Source of the DNA: Rhizomonospora bruguierae
GTDB taxonomy: Bacteria > Actinomycetota > Actinomycetes > Mycobacteriales > Micromonosporaceae
Assembly: GCF_018397995.1 (NCBI RefSeq)
Contig: NZ_BBQH01000053.1
Location: 1-42,146, forward strand
DNA length: 42,146 bases
Direction: 5' to 3'
The notes beneath the pieces were generated by a model that was given only the letters and a program-made list of their open reading frames with translations, ran no database searches and was not told where the DNA came from. The position numbers were made by a program, and so were the translations under genes. Of the stretch, positions 17,837 to 26,352 are shown in pieces; position 1 is the first letter of the stretch; every line of letters starts with the position of its first letter.

Positions 17837-18316
17837 TCAACCGGTCGGTGACGGCGCCGGGAACGAGTCGCGCGGGCACGACCCGTCGCCGCAGGTGATC
17901 CGCGCCCCCACGCTGGACCAGCAGTACGTGCGGCCGTCGATGTCGCGCCACGGCTGGAAGTAGGCGCCGTAGCCGGTGACCTGCCGACCGGGCACGGACA
18001 GGCCGGCGACGCCCTCGGGACGGGTCACGGTGGCGACCCCGTCGGCGTCGGTGACGGCGGTGAAGCGAGCCTCCCCGCGCGCGTCCTCCGCCCCGAGCAG
18101 GCTGACCGCCATCTTCACCTTGGCCCCGGGGAACGGCCGGCCGTCCCGGGTCAGCCGGGCGCGCAGGGTCAGCGGGGCGTGGACGTCGCTGACCCGGACC
18201 GGCTCCACGGTGAGCCGGGCCTTCGTACAGCCGCCACCGCAGCCGGCCACCGGGACCAGCAGCGCGCCGAGAAGCACCACGAGCGGTGCCGCGCGCAGGC
18301 GCCCCATCGTCATCAC
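17837..18316 (-). CDS. Secreted lipoprotein with Ig-like domain
   Basis: The protein has about 159 residues. Its signal peptide ends in a lipobox, LLVPVAGC, so it should be lipidated and anchored outside the membrane. The mature part (VRVSDVHAPLTLRARLTRDGRPFPGAKVKMAV through TDADGVATVTRP) looks like a single beta-sandwich of the invasin/big-domain type. Four later cysteines could form disulfides. Starts are possible at GTG 18316, ATG 18313 or ATG 18307. It lies 15 bases downstream of the cyanophycin synthetase stop, so it may be co-transcribed, but I know of no role in cyanophycin metabolism. Confidence 0.75.
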   Translation of the reverse strand: MMTMGRLRAAPLVVLLGALLVPVAGCGGGCTKARLTVEPVRVSDVHAPLTLRARLTRDGRPFPGAKVKMAVSLLGAEDARGEARFTAVTDADGVATVTRPEGVAGLSVPGRQVTGYGAYFQPWRDIDGRTYCWSSVGARITCGDGSCPRDSFPAPSPTG

Positions 18317-18331
18317 GGTCCACCCGGTAGG

Positions 18332-20992
18332 TCAGCCGCGACCGGTACCGGCCAGGGCGGGTGCGGCCACCGGGGTGGCCCGCAGCGAGTCCAGCAGCGA
18401 CAGGACGTGGTCCACCTTCTCGTACAGCAGCAGGATCACCTCGCCCGCCTCGGCCATGGCCAGCGCCTTGTCCAGGGCGTCGGCGCCGTCCGCCGCCCGC
18501 TCGCAGCGGATGCCGGGCCGCCGGTCGGTCAGCGTCCGCTCCAGCAGGCCGGCCATCTCGCCCCGGTCGCGGCCGCGGGCGTCCGCGTCCTCGTAGCACA
18601 CGACCCGCCCGAACCCGTCCGCCAGGACCCGCGCCGCGTCGGTCACCACGTCGTCGCGGCGGTCGCCGGGCAGGGTCACGGCCGCCAGGCAGTGCTCCGC
18701 TCCCCACAGGCCGTGCAGGGTGGCGGTGACCGCCGCGATGGCGGCCGGGTTGTGCGCGTAGTCGACGAACACGTGCCGGTCCCGGTGCCGGAACAGCATG
18801 CCCCGGCCGGGGTTGTCCCCGGTCGTGAAGCTCGCCAGCCGCTCCGGCACGGCCTCCCGCGGTAGCCCGAGCGCCCGCGCCGCGGCGATGGCGGCCAGCG
18901 CGTTGGCGGCGGCGTAGCCGGCGGGCACGCCCCACGACCCCGGCACGTCGAGGGCGGACAGCAGCGACACCCGGTCATCCCCGGTGGCCTCGATGAGGTG
19001 GTTGTCGTCGACCAGGTACGCGGTGCCGCCCCGGCCCAGGTGCTGCCGGATGAGCGGGGCGCGCGGGTCGAGCCCGAACCAGACGAGCCGCTTGCGTGCC
19101 GCGCCCACCGCCGCCCGGTCGACCAGCCCCCGGACCAGCGGGTCATCGGCGTTGAGCACCAGCGTGCCGCCGTCGCGGACCCGCTCGGCCACGAGCGCCT
19201 TCACGTCCGCGACGTCCTCGACCCGGTCCAGCCCGTCCTGGCCGAGGTGGTCGCCGGTGATGTTGGTGATGACGCCGGCGTCGGTCCAGTCGTAGCCCAG
19301 TCCCCGCCGCAGGATCCCGCCCCGCGCCGTCTCGAGCACGGCCGCCTCCACCGTCGGGTCGGTCAGCACCACCCGGGCCGACGCGGGACCGGTGGCGTCG
19401 CCGCGCTGTACCAGCCGGCCGTCGATCGACACGCCCTCGGTGGTGGTGAGGCCGACGCGCAGCCCCGAGCCGGCCAGCAGGTGCGCGGTCAGCCGGGCGA
19501 CGGTGGTCTTGCCGTTGGTCCCGGTCACGGCGACGGTCGGGACGCGCCCGTCGCCGCCGCCGGGGAACAGCGAATCCACGATCGCCTCGCCGACCGGTCG
19601 CGCCGGGCCGTCGCTGGGTGCCAGGTGCATGCGCAGGCCGGGTCCGGCGTTGACCTCGATGATCCCGCCGTCCGCGCCGGTGTCGGGCGGCGGCTCGGCG
19701 ATGTCAAGCAGGCGCAGGTCCACGCCGGCGATGTCGAGGCCGACAACCGACGCCGCCCGCCCGCACAGGTGCGCCACCTCCGGGTGCATCCGGTCGGTCA
19801 CGTCGGCGGCCGTGCCGCCGGTGGAGAGGTTGGCGTTGCGCCGCAGCCAGATCGTCTGCCCGGCACCGGGCACCGACTCGGGCGCGCAGCCCTGCTGCGC
19901 CAGCAGCTCCACCGCGGGCCCGTCGAGGCTGAGCCGGGTCAGCACGTTGGCGTGCCCGTCGCCGCGCCGGGGGTCGGCGTTCTCCCGCTCGACCAGCCCG
20001 GCGACCGGCGTCCTGCCGTCGCCCACGACGTGGGCGGGCAGCCGCTCGGTCGCCGCGATCGGCCGGCCGCCGACGACCAGCACCCGGTAGTCCCGCCCCG
20101 GCACCTGCCGCTCGATGACCACGTCGCCGCCGGCCGCGGCGAAGGCGTCCGCCACCGCCTCGGCGGCGTCCAGGTCGAGGTAGACGTGCTGGCCCTGCCG
20201 GCCGTCGCGGGGCTTGAGCACGACCGGCGACCCGAGCCGGGCGAACAGCGCGAGCGCGTCCGCCAGGCTCGTCGCGGCGCCACCCGAGGTGACGGGGAGC
20301 CCCGCCTCGGTCAGCACCTGGCGGGTCAGCTCCTTGTCCTGGGCGATCTCGACGCCGATGACGCTGGTCCGGTCCGTCATCGCTGACCAGACCAGCCGGC
20401 GGCGGCTGCCGTGCCCCAGGTGCAGCAGGCTGAGCGGGCCCGTGCGCTCGACCGGGATCCCCCGCCGCCGGGCGGCGTCGATGATGGACTGCGTGCTCGG
20501 CCCCGGCGCGTCCCGGGCGTACCGGTCGCGCAGCTCCGCCAGGGCCGCCGCGAAACCGGGCTCCGCGCCGCCGATCACCCGGGCCACCACGTCGATCGCC
20601 AGGTCCAGCAGCCGGCCCGGCACCTCGGACTCCGGCGGCTCGTCCACCGGGCACTCGACGATCACCCGGTACCGCCCCGGCTCGCCGGCCTCCTCGGTCC
20701 GGCCGAAGTTCACCTCGCGCCCCATGAGCTGCGACAGCTCGATGGTCACGTGCTCCGCGACGTGGCCGAAGTAGGTGCCCTCGTCCAGCCGCGCCACGAA
20801 CCCGCCCGGTACCCCGGCCGCGCAGTGGTGGGCGGCCAGGCCCGGCAACGCGTCCAGCAGTCGGCCGGCGAAGCCGGGGTGGTCGCCGGTGGTGGCATTG
20901 GCCAGGTCGTCCAGGTGCACCTCGGCGACGAGCACCGGGCGGCTGAGGTAGACGTTGGGTCCGCGCAGGGCCCGGGTGTCCACGACCCTCAC
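18332..20992 (-). CDS. cphA: Cyanophycin synthetase
   Basis: This 886-residue enzyme polymerises Asp and Arg into multi-L-arginyl-poly-L-aspartate, a nitrogen store. The N-domain (1-160) has RGPNVYLSRPVL and GTYFGHVAEHVTIEL. The ATP-grasp domain (about 200-470) ends in IIEVNAGPGLRMHLAPS and is followed by GEAIVDSLFP. The Mur-ligase-like domain has GTNGKTT (about 490-496), NITGDHLGQDG and DYAHNP. The order and length match CphA1. One oddity is the ATP-grasp loop after VVLKPRDG: it reads RQGQHV where I expect a NHGRGV-like sequence, so ADP/ATP handling in that half may differ. GTG 20992 overlaps the cyanophycinase stop by four bases. Confidence 0.9.
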   Translation of the reverse strand: MRVVDTRALRGPNVYLSRPVLVAEVHLDDLANATTGDHPGFAGRLLDALPGLAAHHCAAGVPGGFVARLDEGTYFGHVAEHVTIELSQLMGREVNFGRTEEAGEPGRYRVIVECPVDEPPESEVPGRLLDLAIDVVARVIGGAEPGFAAALAELRDRYARDAPGPSTQSIIDAARRRGIPVERTGPLSLLHLGHGSRRRLVWSAMTDRTSVIGVEIAQDKELTRQVLTEAGLPVTSGGAATSLADALALFARLGSPVVLKPRDGRQGQHVYLDLDAAEAVADAFAAAGGDVVIERQVPGRDYRVLVVGGRPIAATERLPAHVVGDGRTPVAGLVERENADPRRGDGHANVLTRLSLDGPAVELLAQQGCAPESVPGAGQTIWLRRNANLSTGGTAADVTDRMHPEVAHLCGRAASVVGLDIAGVDLRLLDIAEPPPDTGADGGIIEVNAGPGLRMHLAPSDGPARPVGEAIVDSLFPGGGDGRVPTVAVTGTNGKTTVARLTAHLLAGSGLRVGLTTTEGVSIDGRLVQRGDATGPASARVVLTDPTVEAAVLETARGGILRRGLGYDWTDAGVITNITGDHLGQDGLDRVEDVADVKALVAERVRDGGTLVLNADDPLVRGLVDRAAVGAARKRLVWFGLDPRAPLIRQHLGRGGTAYLVDDNHLIEATGDDRVSLLSALDVPGSWGVPAGYAAANALAAIAAARALGLPREAVPERLASFTTGDNPGRGMLFRHRDRHVFVDYAHNPAAIAAVTATLHGLWGAEHCLAAVTLPGDRRDDVVTDAARVLADGFGRVVCYEDADARGRDRGEMAGLLERTLTDRRPGIRCERAADGADALDKALAMAEAGEVILLLYEKVDHVLSLLDSLRATPVAAPALAGTGRG

Positions 20993-21846
20993 GTCTGCTC
21001 CTCCCGCTCCTCGGTGCCGCCGGCCGCCGACACCACCACGGGACGCCGGCCGGTCAGCTCGAACGTGTAGCCGGACGGCAGGACGTGCAACCGGACGTCG
21101 GTCAGCGCGATCAGGCCCGCGGGGTCGACGTCGTCGTCCGGTACCCGGATCACCTCGGACGGGCCGGCGTCGACCACCGTCACCGAGCCGCTGCCGAGCA
21201 CCTCGAAGTGGTCGTCCCGGACCAGGATCGCGGTGTCCTCGTCGATGCCCAGGCCGAGCTGGTGCGGGAACAGGGCCACGGCGCTGAGCAGCCGGTCCAG
21301 CCGGCCCCGCTCCCAGAAGTGCATGTCGATGAGGACGCCCGGCAGGAACTCCATGCCCGGGCCGGTGCGCACGCTCGTGGTGCTGACGCTATGCTCGTCG
21401 CCGCCGAGCACCATCGTGCTCGACATCATCGCGGCGCCGGCGCTGGTGCCGGCCAGCACGAGGTCGTCCCGGCGCAGCCGGTGGTGCAGCAGCGCGTCCA
21501 CCCGGGTCCCGCCCAGCACCGTCGCGATCCGCAACTGGTCGCCGCCGGTGAAGAACACCCCGGTCGCCCGGTTCACCGCCGACGCGGCCTCGTCGCCGTT
21601 GGCCTGCACCCGGTTCTCCAGGCGCAGCGGGCGCACCTCGCCGGCGCCGAGCCCGGCGAGCGCCCGCACGTACGCGTCCTCGAGCCGCTCCGGCTGCTCG
21701 CTCGCGGTCGCGATCACGACGAGGCGGGCCGCGCGCCCGCCGGCCAGGTCCACGAACCGGCGCAGGATGGCCTCACCGCCCTCTCCCCTCCGCTCGGCGC
21801 CGCCCACCACCAGCAGGCAGCCCTTCGCGTCGCCCCGACTCACCAC
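20989..21846 (-). CDS. cphB: Cyanophycinase (peptidase S51)
   Basis: This 285-residue protein has the S51 nucleophile motif G-T-S135-A-G-A. It also has VVGGAERRGEGG at the N-terminus and FFTGGDQLRI, all characteristic of cyanophycinase, which cuts cyanophycin to beta-Asp-Arg dipeptides. It sits first in an operon with the synthetase and overlaps it by four bases, so storage and mobilisation enzymes are made together. The start is the GTG at 21846, with a second GTG at 21843. Upstream lies a deletion scar, so the native promoter region may have changed. No isoaspartyl dipeptidase gene is visible in the window. Confidence 0.9.
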   Translation of the reverse strand: MVSRGDAKGCLLVVGGAERRGEGGEAILRRFVDLAGGRAARLVVIATASEQPERLEDAYVRALAGLGAGEVRPLRLENRVQANGDEAASAVNRATGVFFTGGDQLRIATVLGGTRVDALLHHRLRRDDLVLAGTSAGAAMMSSTMVLGGDEHSVSTTSVRTGPGMEFLPGVLIDMHFWERGRLDRLLSAVALFPHQLGLGIDEDTAILVRDDHFEVLGSGSVTVVDAGPSEVIRVPDDDVDPAGLIALTDVRLHVLPSGYTFELTGRRPVVVSAAGGTEEREEQT

Positions 21847-21892
21847 TGCGCCATTACCCGCACCGGGCCGGCCAATCCCGCAACCGCCGCCC

Positions 21893-22114
21893 TTACCAGG
21901 GTTCGCCCGAGCCGCCCGCCGCGAGGTGCCGCTCGTAGCTGGTCACCTTGGCGTCGACGAGGTCGAGGCAGTCCCGCAGCCGCGCGATCTGTTCGGTGAC
22001 CCGGCGCCGGTGCTCGCGCAGGACCGCCAGCCGCTCCCGCTCGTTGCCGCCGCCCTCGCGGACGAGCCGGGCCAGCCGGGCGATCTCGGCCAGCGGCATC
22101 CCGGACGCCCGGAC
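21893..22114 (-). pseudogene. MerR-family regulator, C-terminal remnant
   Basis: About 74 residues remain: VRASGMPLAEIARLARLVREG, ERLAVLREHRRRVTEQIARL and CLDLVDAKVTSYERHLA. These correspond to the effector-side helix and dimerisation coiled coil of MerR regulators. The winged-helix DNA-binding domain, roughly 55 residues, is absent. Homology stops at about 22114, exactly where SDR homology begins on the other strand. A nearby in-frame GTG at 22126 would only add SDR-derived codons. It cannot bind DNA as it stands, though it could in principle dimerise with other MerR proteins. Confidence 0.75.
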
Positions 22115-22867
22115 CGCCCTGGTCACAGGCGGCTACTCCGGCCTGGGCCTGGCCGCCACCCGCGCGCTGGTCCGCGCCGGCGCCCGGGTCGACGCCCTGG
22201 ACCTGGCCGACCTCGACTCCGTCCGGGCGTTCGCCGACCGGTTCCGGGCCGGCCACGCCACCCTCGACCTCCTGATCGCCAACGCCGGGGTCATGGCCTG
22301 CCCGGAGACCCGGGTGGGGCCGGGCTGGGAGGCCCAGTTCGCCACCAACCACCTCGGCCACTACGCGCTGGCGAACCTCGTGTGGCCCGCCCTCACGGCC
22401 GCGGGCGGGGCCCGGGTCGTCGCCGTCTCCTCCGGGTACCGCCCGGACCGGCGCATCCGCTGGGACGACGTGCACTTCGCCTCCGGCTACGACAAGTGGG
22501 CCGCCTACGCCCAGTCCAAGCTGGCGAACATCCTGTTCGCCCAGCACCTGGTGCGGCGCGCGGCGTGCGGGCCTTCTCGGTCGATCCGGGCTGGATCCGC
22601 ACCCCGCTCCAGCGGCACCTGACGGCGGACGAGATGGTCGCGGCCGGCTGGATCGACGCCGCGGGCATCCCGGCGCCCGGCCTGTTCAAGACGCCCGAGC
22701 AGGGCGCCGCGACCCTGGCCTGGGCCGCCGCCTCACCCCAGCTCGACGGGCGCGGCGGCGAGTACTGCGCGGACTGCCGCGTCTGCGCGGCCGGCCCGCC
22801 GCGCGATGGCGAAGCGGCCCGCCTGTGGGCGCTCTCCGCCGACCTGACCGGCCTGGATCTCGACTGA
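22113..22867 (+). pseudogene. Short-chain dehydrogenase/reductase, truncated and frameshifted
   Basis: The Rossmann nucleotide motif is present (TALVTGGYSGLGLAATRAL, from 22113) and the body has NAGVMACPE, FATNHLGHYAL, VAVSSG and YAQSKLAN (the Y-x3-K catalytic pair). There is no start codon at the right place. Between GARV and DALDLADLDSVRAF a segment of roughly 20-25 residues expected for the family is missing. Near 22555 the frame changes from AQHLVRR to GVRAFSVDPGWIRTPLQRHL, which then continues to a stop at 22865-22867. Three independent lesions make this a pseudogene. It was presumably the target of the adjacent MerR regulator. Confidence 0.75.
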
Positions 22868-22942
22868 GCTGGCCGTTCGGGTGGAGCGGGCCGGTCGCGC
22901 GGTCACACCCGGATCGCCCTATCGGCCCGCTACCCGGACTTT

Positions 22943-22977
22943 GTCTGATTGTCCCCCGGGGCGTCCATCGGACAGAC
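22943..22977. promoter_or_regulatory. Imperfect inverted repeat upstream of the response regulator
   Basis: GTCTGAT (22943-22949) and ATCGGACAGAC (22967-22977) form an imperfect inverted repeat centred about 55 bases before the response-regulator start. The position suits an operator for autoregulation. It could also be chance in GC-rich DNA. Confidence 0.25.
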
Positions 22978-23016
22978 TCTCGGGAAACCCTTGTTGTCGA
23001 TCCGGGAGAGTCGCGG

Positions 23017-23673
23017 GTGCGGGTGCTTCTCATCGAGGACAACCTGCGGGTCGCTTCGGCGCTGTCCACCGCCCTGCGCCGCCGCGGCCACTCCGTCACC
23101 CAGGCGACGACGGCGGCGGAGGCGATCGAGGCCGGCCCGGTCGACCTCGTCCTGCTCGACCTGAACCTGCCCGACCGGGACGGCCTGGACGTGTGCCGGC
23201 AGATCCGCCGGCACGACAAGCACGTGGCGATCATCGCGGTGACCGCCCGCGGCGAGGAGCGGGACCGGGTCGCCGGGCTCCGGGCCGGCGCCGACGACTA
23301 CGTGGTCAAGCCGTTCTCGATGGCCGAGTTGCAGGCCCGGATCGAGGCCGTGATGCGCCGGGCGGCCCGCGCCCCGCGCAACGAGGAGACCCTCGCGGCG
23401 GGCCCGCTGCGCATCGAGGTCAACGCCCGGCGGGTCTGGCTGGCCGACCGGGAGGTCAGCCTGACCCGCAAGGAGTTCGACCTGCTGATGGCGCTGGCCC
23501 GGCAGACGGGCGCGGTCGTGCCCCGGGACCGGCTGCTGCTGGACATCTGGCAGACCACCTGGGCCGCCGGCCACACGCTCGAGGTGCACGTCGCGTCCCT
23601 GCGCGCCAAGCTCAACGACCCCGGCCTGGTGCAGACCGTGCGCGGCGTCGGCTACCGGCTGCGGGTGGGGTAG
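23017..23673 (+). CDS. OmpR-family response regulator
   Basis: This 218-residue protein has a receiver domain with the acidic pair in IEDN, phospho-acceptor D48 in LVLLDLNLPDRDG, and K98 in VVKPFS. A winged-helix DNA-binding domain follows (LTRKEFDLLMALAR, LEVHVASLRAKL, VRGVGYRLRVG). It is a TctD/QseB-like transcription factor. GTG 23017 is chosen because GGGAGAG lies about 7 bases upstream and the receiver begins directly there. The kinase gene follows after 10 bases. Phosphotransfer from that kinase is expected. Confidence 0.92.
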   Translation: MRVLLIEDNLRVASALSTALRRRGHSVTQATTAAEAIEAGPVDLVLLDLNLPDRDGLDVCRQIRRHDKHVAIIAVTARGEERDRVAGLRAGADDYVVKPFSMAELQARIEAVMRRAARAPRNEETLAAGPLRIEVNARRVWLADREVSLTRKEFDLLMALARQTGAVVPRDRLLLDIWQTTWAAGHTLEVHVASLRAKLNDPGLVQTVRGVGYRLRVG

Positions 23674-23683
23674 CCGGCCCGCC

Positions 23684-25129
23684 ATGCGGCAACGACTGGC
23701 CGCCATCTACGTCCTGCTGCTCCTGCTGGTGCTCGCCGCGCTGGAGGTGCCGCTGGCGATCTCGCTCGCGAACCGGGACACCGAACGCATGACGGTCGAC
23801 CGGCTGGCCGACGCCAGCCGGTTCGCCACCCTGGCCGAGCCGGCCCTGCGCACCGGGGACACCGCCGACATCCGCGGCGAACTGCTGCGCTACGACGAGC
23901 TGTACGACATCGCCGCGATCGTCATCGACGTGGACCGGCACGCGGTACTCACCTCCCGGCCGGACTTCGACCCGCTGCGCGAGGGCGCGGGGCCACAGGT
24001 CCCGCGGGCCATCGAGCGGGCGCTCGCCGGGGAGCAGGTCGGCGGCGAGGGCACCGTCTGGCCGTGGGGGAACCGGACGCTGGTGGTCGCCAGCCCGGTC
24101 GGCAGCGGCGGGGAAGTGCTCGGGGCCGTCGTCACGGTCTCGCCCACGGACCGGCTGCGCGCCGCGGTCCGGGTCAGCTGGCTCAAGCTGCTCGCCGTCG
24201 GGATGCTCGCGGTGGTCGCCGGCATCGCGGTCGCGTCCATCCTGGCCCGGTGGACGCTCAAGCCGGTCGTAGAACTGGACGCCACCGTGCACCGGATCAC
24301 CGCCGGCAACTACGGCGCCCGGGTGCCGCCCGGTCTCGGCCCGCCCGAGCTGCAACGGTTGACGGTCGCGTTCAACGAGATGGCGGACACCGTCACCGAC
24401 GCCCTGGAGCGACAACGCGCCTTCGTCGCGCAGGCCAGCCACCAGTTGCGCAACCCGCTGACCGCGCTGCGGCTGCGGGTCGAGGATCTGGGCGAGGAAC
24501 TGACCAGCCAGGCGGCGGCGCAGGAGCACCGGCTGGCGCTGGAGGAGACCGAACGGCTGGGCGACGTGCTGGACGGGCTGCTGGCCCTGGCCCGCACCGA
24601 GCGGGGCCAGCACCGGCTGGCGGTGGTGGACGCCAGCGCGACGGTTGCCGCCCGGGTCGCGGCCTGGCAGCCGCTCGCGGCCCAGCGGCGGATCGGGCTG
24701 GCCGCCGACCCCGCCCCGCCGGTGTGGGTCCGCGTCGTGACCACCGGGCTCGACCAGGCGCTGGACGCGCTGATCGACAACGCGCTGAAGTTCGCCGACG
24801 CGGGTGCCCGGGTGCGGGTGTCGGTGCGGCCCGCCGACGGCGGCGCGGACGTGCACGTCATCGACGACGGCCCCGGCCTGAGCGACGAGCGGCGGGCCCG
24901 GGCACCGGAGCGGTTCTGGCGGGCACCGACCAGCCAGAACGTCGAGGGCGCCGGCCTCGGCCTGCCGATCGTCGCGGCGCTGATGGAGGCGTCCGGCGGC
25001 CGGCTGGACCTGCTGCCGGTCCGGCCGCACGGGCTGGACGCGCGCCTCTGGCTGCCCGCCGCCAAGCCACCCGCCGCCAAGCCACCCGCCGCCGAGCCGC
25101 CCGCCCCGGTCGGGGACCCGCCCGCCTAG
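23684..25129 (+). CDS. Sensor histidine kinase
   Basis: The protein has 481 residues. TM1 is at about 5-25, followed by an extracytoplasmic sensor of about 130 residues, TM2 near 165-190 and a HAMP domain. HisKA has phospho-acceptor H253 in QASHQLRNPLTALRL. The HATPase domain has N-box DNALKF (about 365), G1 DDGPGL and G2 GAGLGLPIV. The C-terminus ends in a short PPAAKPPAAK-like repeat. Its architecture resembles TctE-type kinases that respond to tricarboxylates through a binding protein. Its stop codon overlaps the stop of the convergent TAXI protein gene (shared bases 25126-25129), which supports a functional link. Confidence 0.92.
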   Translation: MRQRLAAIYVLLLLLVLAALEVPLAISLANRDTERMTVDRLADASRFATLAEPALRTGDTADIRGELLRYDELYDIAAIVIDVDRHAVLTSRPDFDPLREGAGPQVPRAIERALAGEQVGGEGTVWPWGNRTLVVASPVGSGGEVLGAVVTVSPTDRLRAAVRVSWLKLLAVGMLAVVAGIAVASILARWTLKPVVELDATVHRITAGNYGARVPPGLGPPELQRLTVAFNEMADTVTDALERQRAFVAQASHQLRNPLTALRLRVEDLGEELTSQAAAQEHRLALEETERLGDVLDGLLALARTERGQHRLAVVDASATVAARVAAWQPLAAQRRIGLAADPAPPVWVRVVTTGLDQALDALIDNALKFADAGARVRVSVRPADGGADVHVIDDGPGLSDERRARAPERFWRAPTSQNVEGAGLGLPIVAALMEASGGRLDLLPVRPHGLDARLWLPAAKPPAAKPPAAEPPAPVGDPPA

Positions 25130-26109
25130 ATTTTGCTTTCCCGGTAGTAGCGGGCGGCGCCGGGGTGCAGCGGCAGGGGGTACGTGCTGATCGCCACCCG
25201 GCGGTTGAGCCGCTGCGCGGCCGGGTGCGCCCGGCCCAGCAGGTCCCGGTGCTCGATCAGCAGCCTGGTCAGCGCGAACGCCTGCCCCTCGGGCATCGTC
25301 GCGGGTACCACGAGGTAGTTCGGTATCGCGACGGTGGCCACCCGCTCGATGCCGTAGACCGAGGCGGGCACCTCCCGCGTGACGTAGGACTCGCCGTACG
25401 CCGCGCGTAGCCCGGTCACCCAGTGGCCCAGGTCCACCAGCCGGATCGGCAGGTCGGCGGCGAGCCGGGAGACCGCCGCCACCGGCAGGCCGCCGGAGAA
25501 GAAGAACGCGTCGATGCTGCCCTCCCGCAGGGCGGCGGTGGCCGGCTCCAGGTCGAGCGGGCGCAGGGTGAAGTCGTCCGGGGCCATCCCCGCCACGCGC
25601 AGCAGCCGCCGGGCGGTCACCTCGGTGCCCGAGCCCGCCGGGCCCAGCGACACCCGGGCGCCCCGCAGGTCGCCCAGTTGCGTCACGCCGCCGTTGACGC
25701 GCACCACCAGGTGCAGGTAGTCGTCGTACAGGCGGGCCACGGCGGCCAGCGGCAGCGGGCTGCCGGCCCGGTAGGCGGCGGCGACATCCGCCTGGATGAA
25801 CCCGACCTCGGCGCCGCCGCCGGTCAGCAGGCGGGCGTTCTCGGCCGAGGCCGCGGTGACCAGCACCTCGGGCGCCACCCCCGGCAGGTCCGCGCGGATC
25901 AGGTTCGCGATGGCCTGCCCGTACGCGTAGTAAACGGCGCCGGGGCTGCCGGTGGCGATCCGCAGCCGGGCCTGCGAGGCATCCCCCGGCGGGCCGGACA
26001 CCGGGTGGTTCGCCAGCAGGACGGCCACCAGGCCGGCGGCCGCAAGGAACCGGGCCGGGACGCGCCACCGCCGGCGACCCGCCCGCCCCACCTTGTGCAT
26101 ACCCGTCAC
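25126..26109 (-). CDS. TAXI-family (TRAP-associated) extracytoplasmic solute-binding protein
   Basis: This protein of about 327 residues has an N-terminal signal anchor (RFLAAAGLVAVLLAN). The TAXI signature follows: LRIATGSPGAVYYAYGQAIANLI, VLVTAASAENARLLTGGGAEVGFIQADVA, and later IDAFFFSGGLPVAAV and VTREVPASVYGIERVATVAIPNYLVV. TAXI proteins bind organic acids or amino acids such as glutamate for TRAP transporters. No TRAP membrane subunit is in the window, so it may serve as a sensor cofactor for the adjacent kinase. GTG 26109 is preferred because GGGAGG lies six bases upstream; ATG 26100 is the alternative. Confidence 0.85.
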   Translation of the reverse strand: MTGMHKVGRAGRRRWRVPARFLAAAGLVAVLLANHPVSGPPGDASQARLRIATGSPGAVYYAYGQAIANLIRADLPGVAPEVLVTAASAENARLLTGGGAEVGFIQADVAAAYRAGSPLPLAAVARLYDDYLHLVVRVNGGVTQLGDLRGARVSLGPAGSGTEVTARRLLRVAGMAPDDFTLRPLDLEPATAALREGSIDAFFFSGGLPVAAVSRLAADLPIRLVDLGHWVTGLRAAYGESYVTREVPASVYGIERVATVAIPNYLVVPATMPEGQAFALTRLLIEHRDLLGRAHPAAQRLNRRVAISTYPLPLHPGAARYYRESKI

Positions 26110-26352
26110 GCCCGCCTCCCGACCTGCCGGTGCCGGCACCGTTCGTGGCCAAGCATGGCGGTTCCCGCAAGTTTCCCTCAAGCGGTGGTCGCGGCGGCGG
26201 CAGCGGCCGGTGCGGCGGGTCACCCTGACAACCGGATGCCGCCCGCTCCGCTCGCGGCACCCGAGGCGATCGAAAGGGACAGAGGTCCAGCAGGCAGCGG
26301 TCGAGGGAAGGAAGCGGACGATGAGCGTGCCACCGGCGAAGGTGGGGCGGGC

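Noticed and set aside
21893-22126. Intact small regulator gene starting at GTG 22126
   Set aside because: The first four codons derive from the SDR coding strand and the DNA-binding domain is missing, so it is a remnant rather than a small gene.
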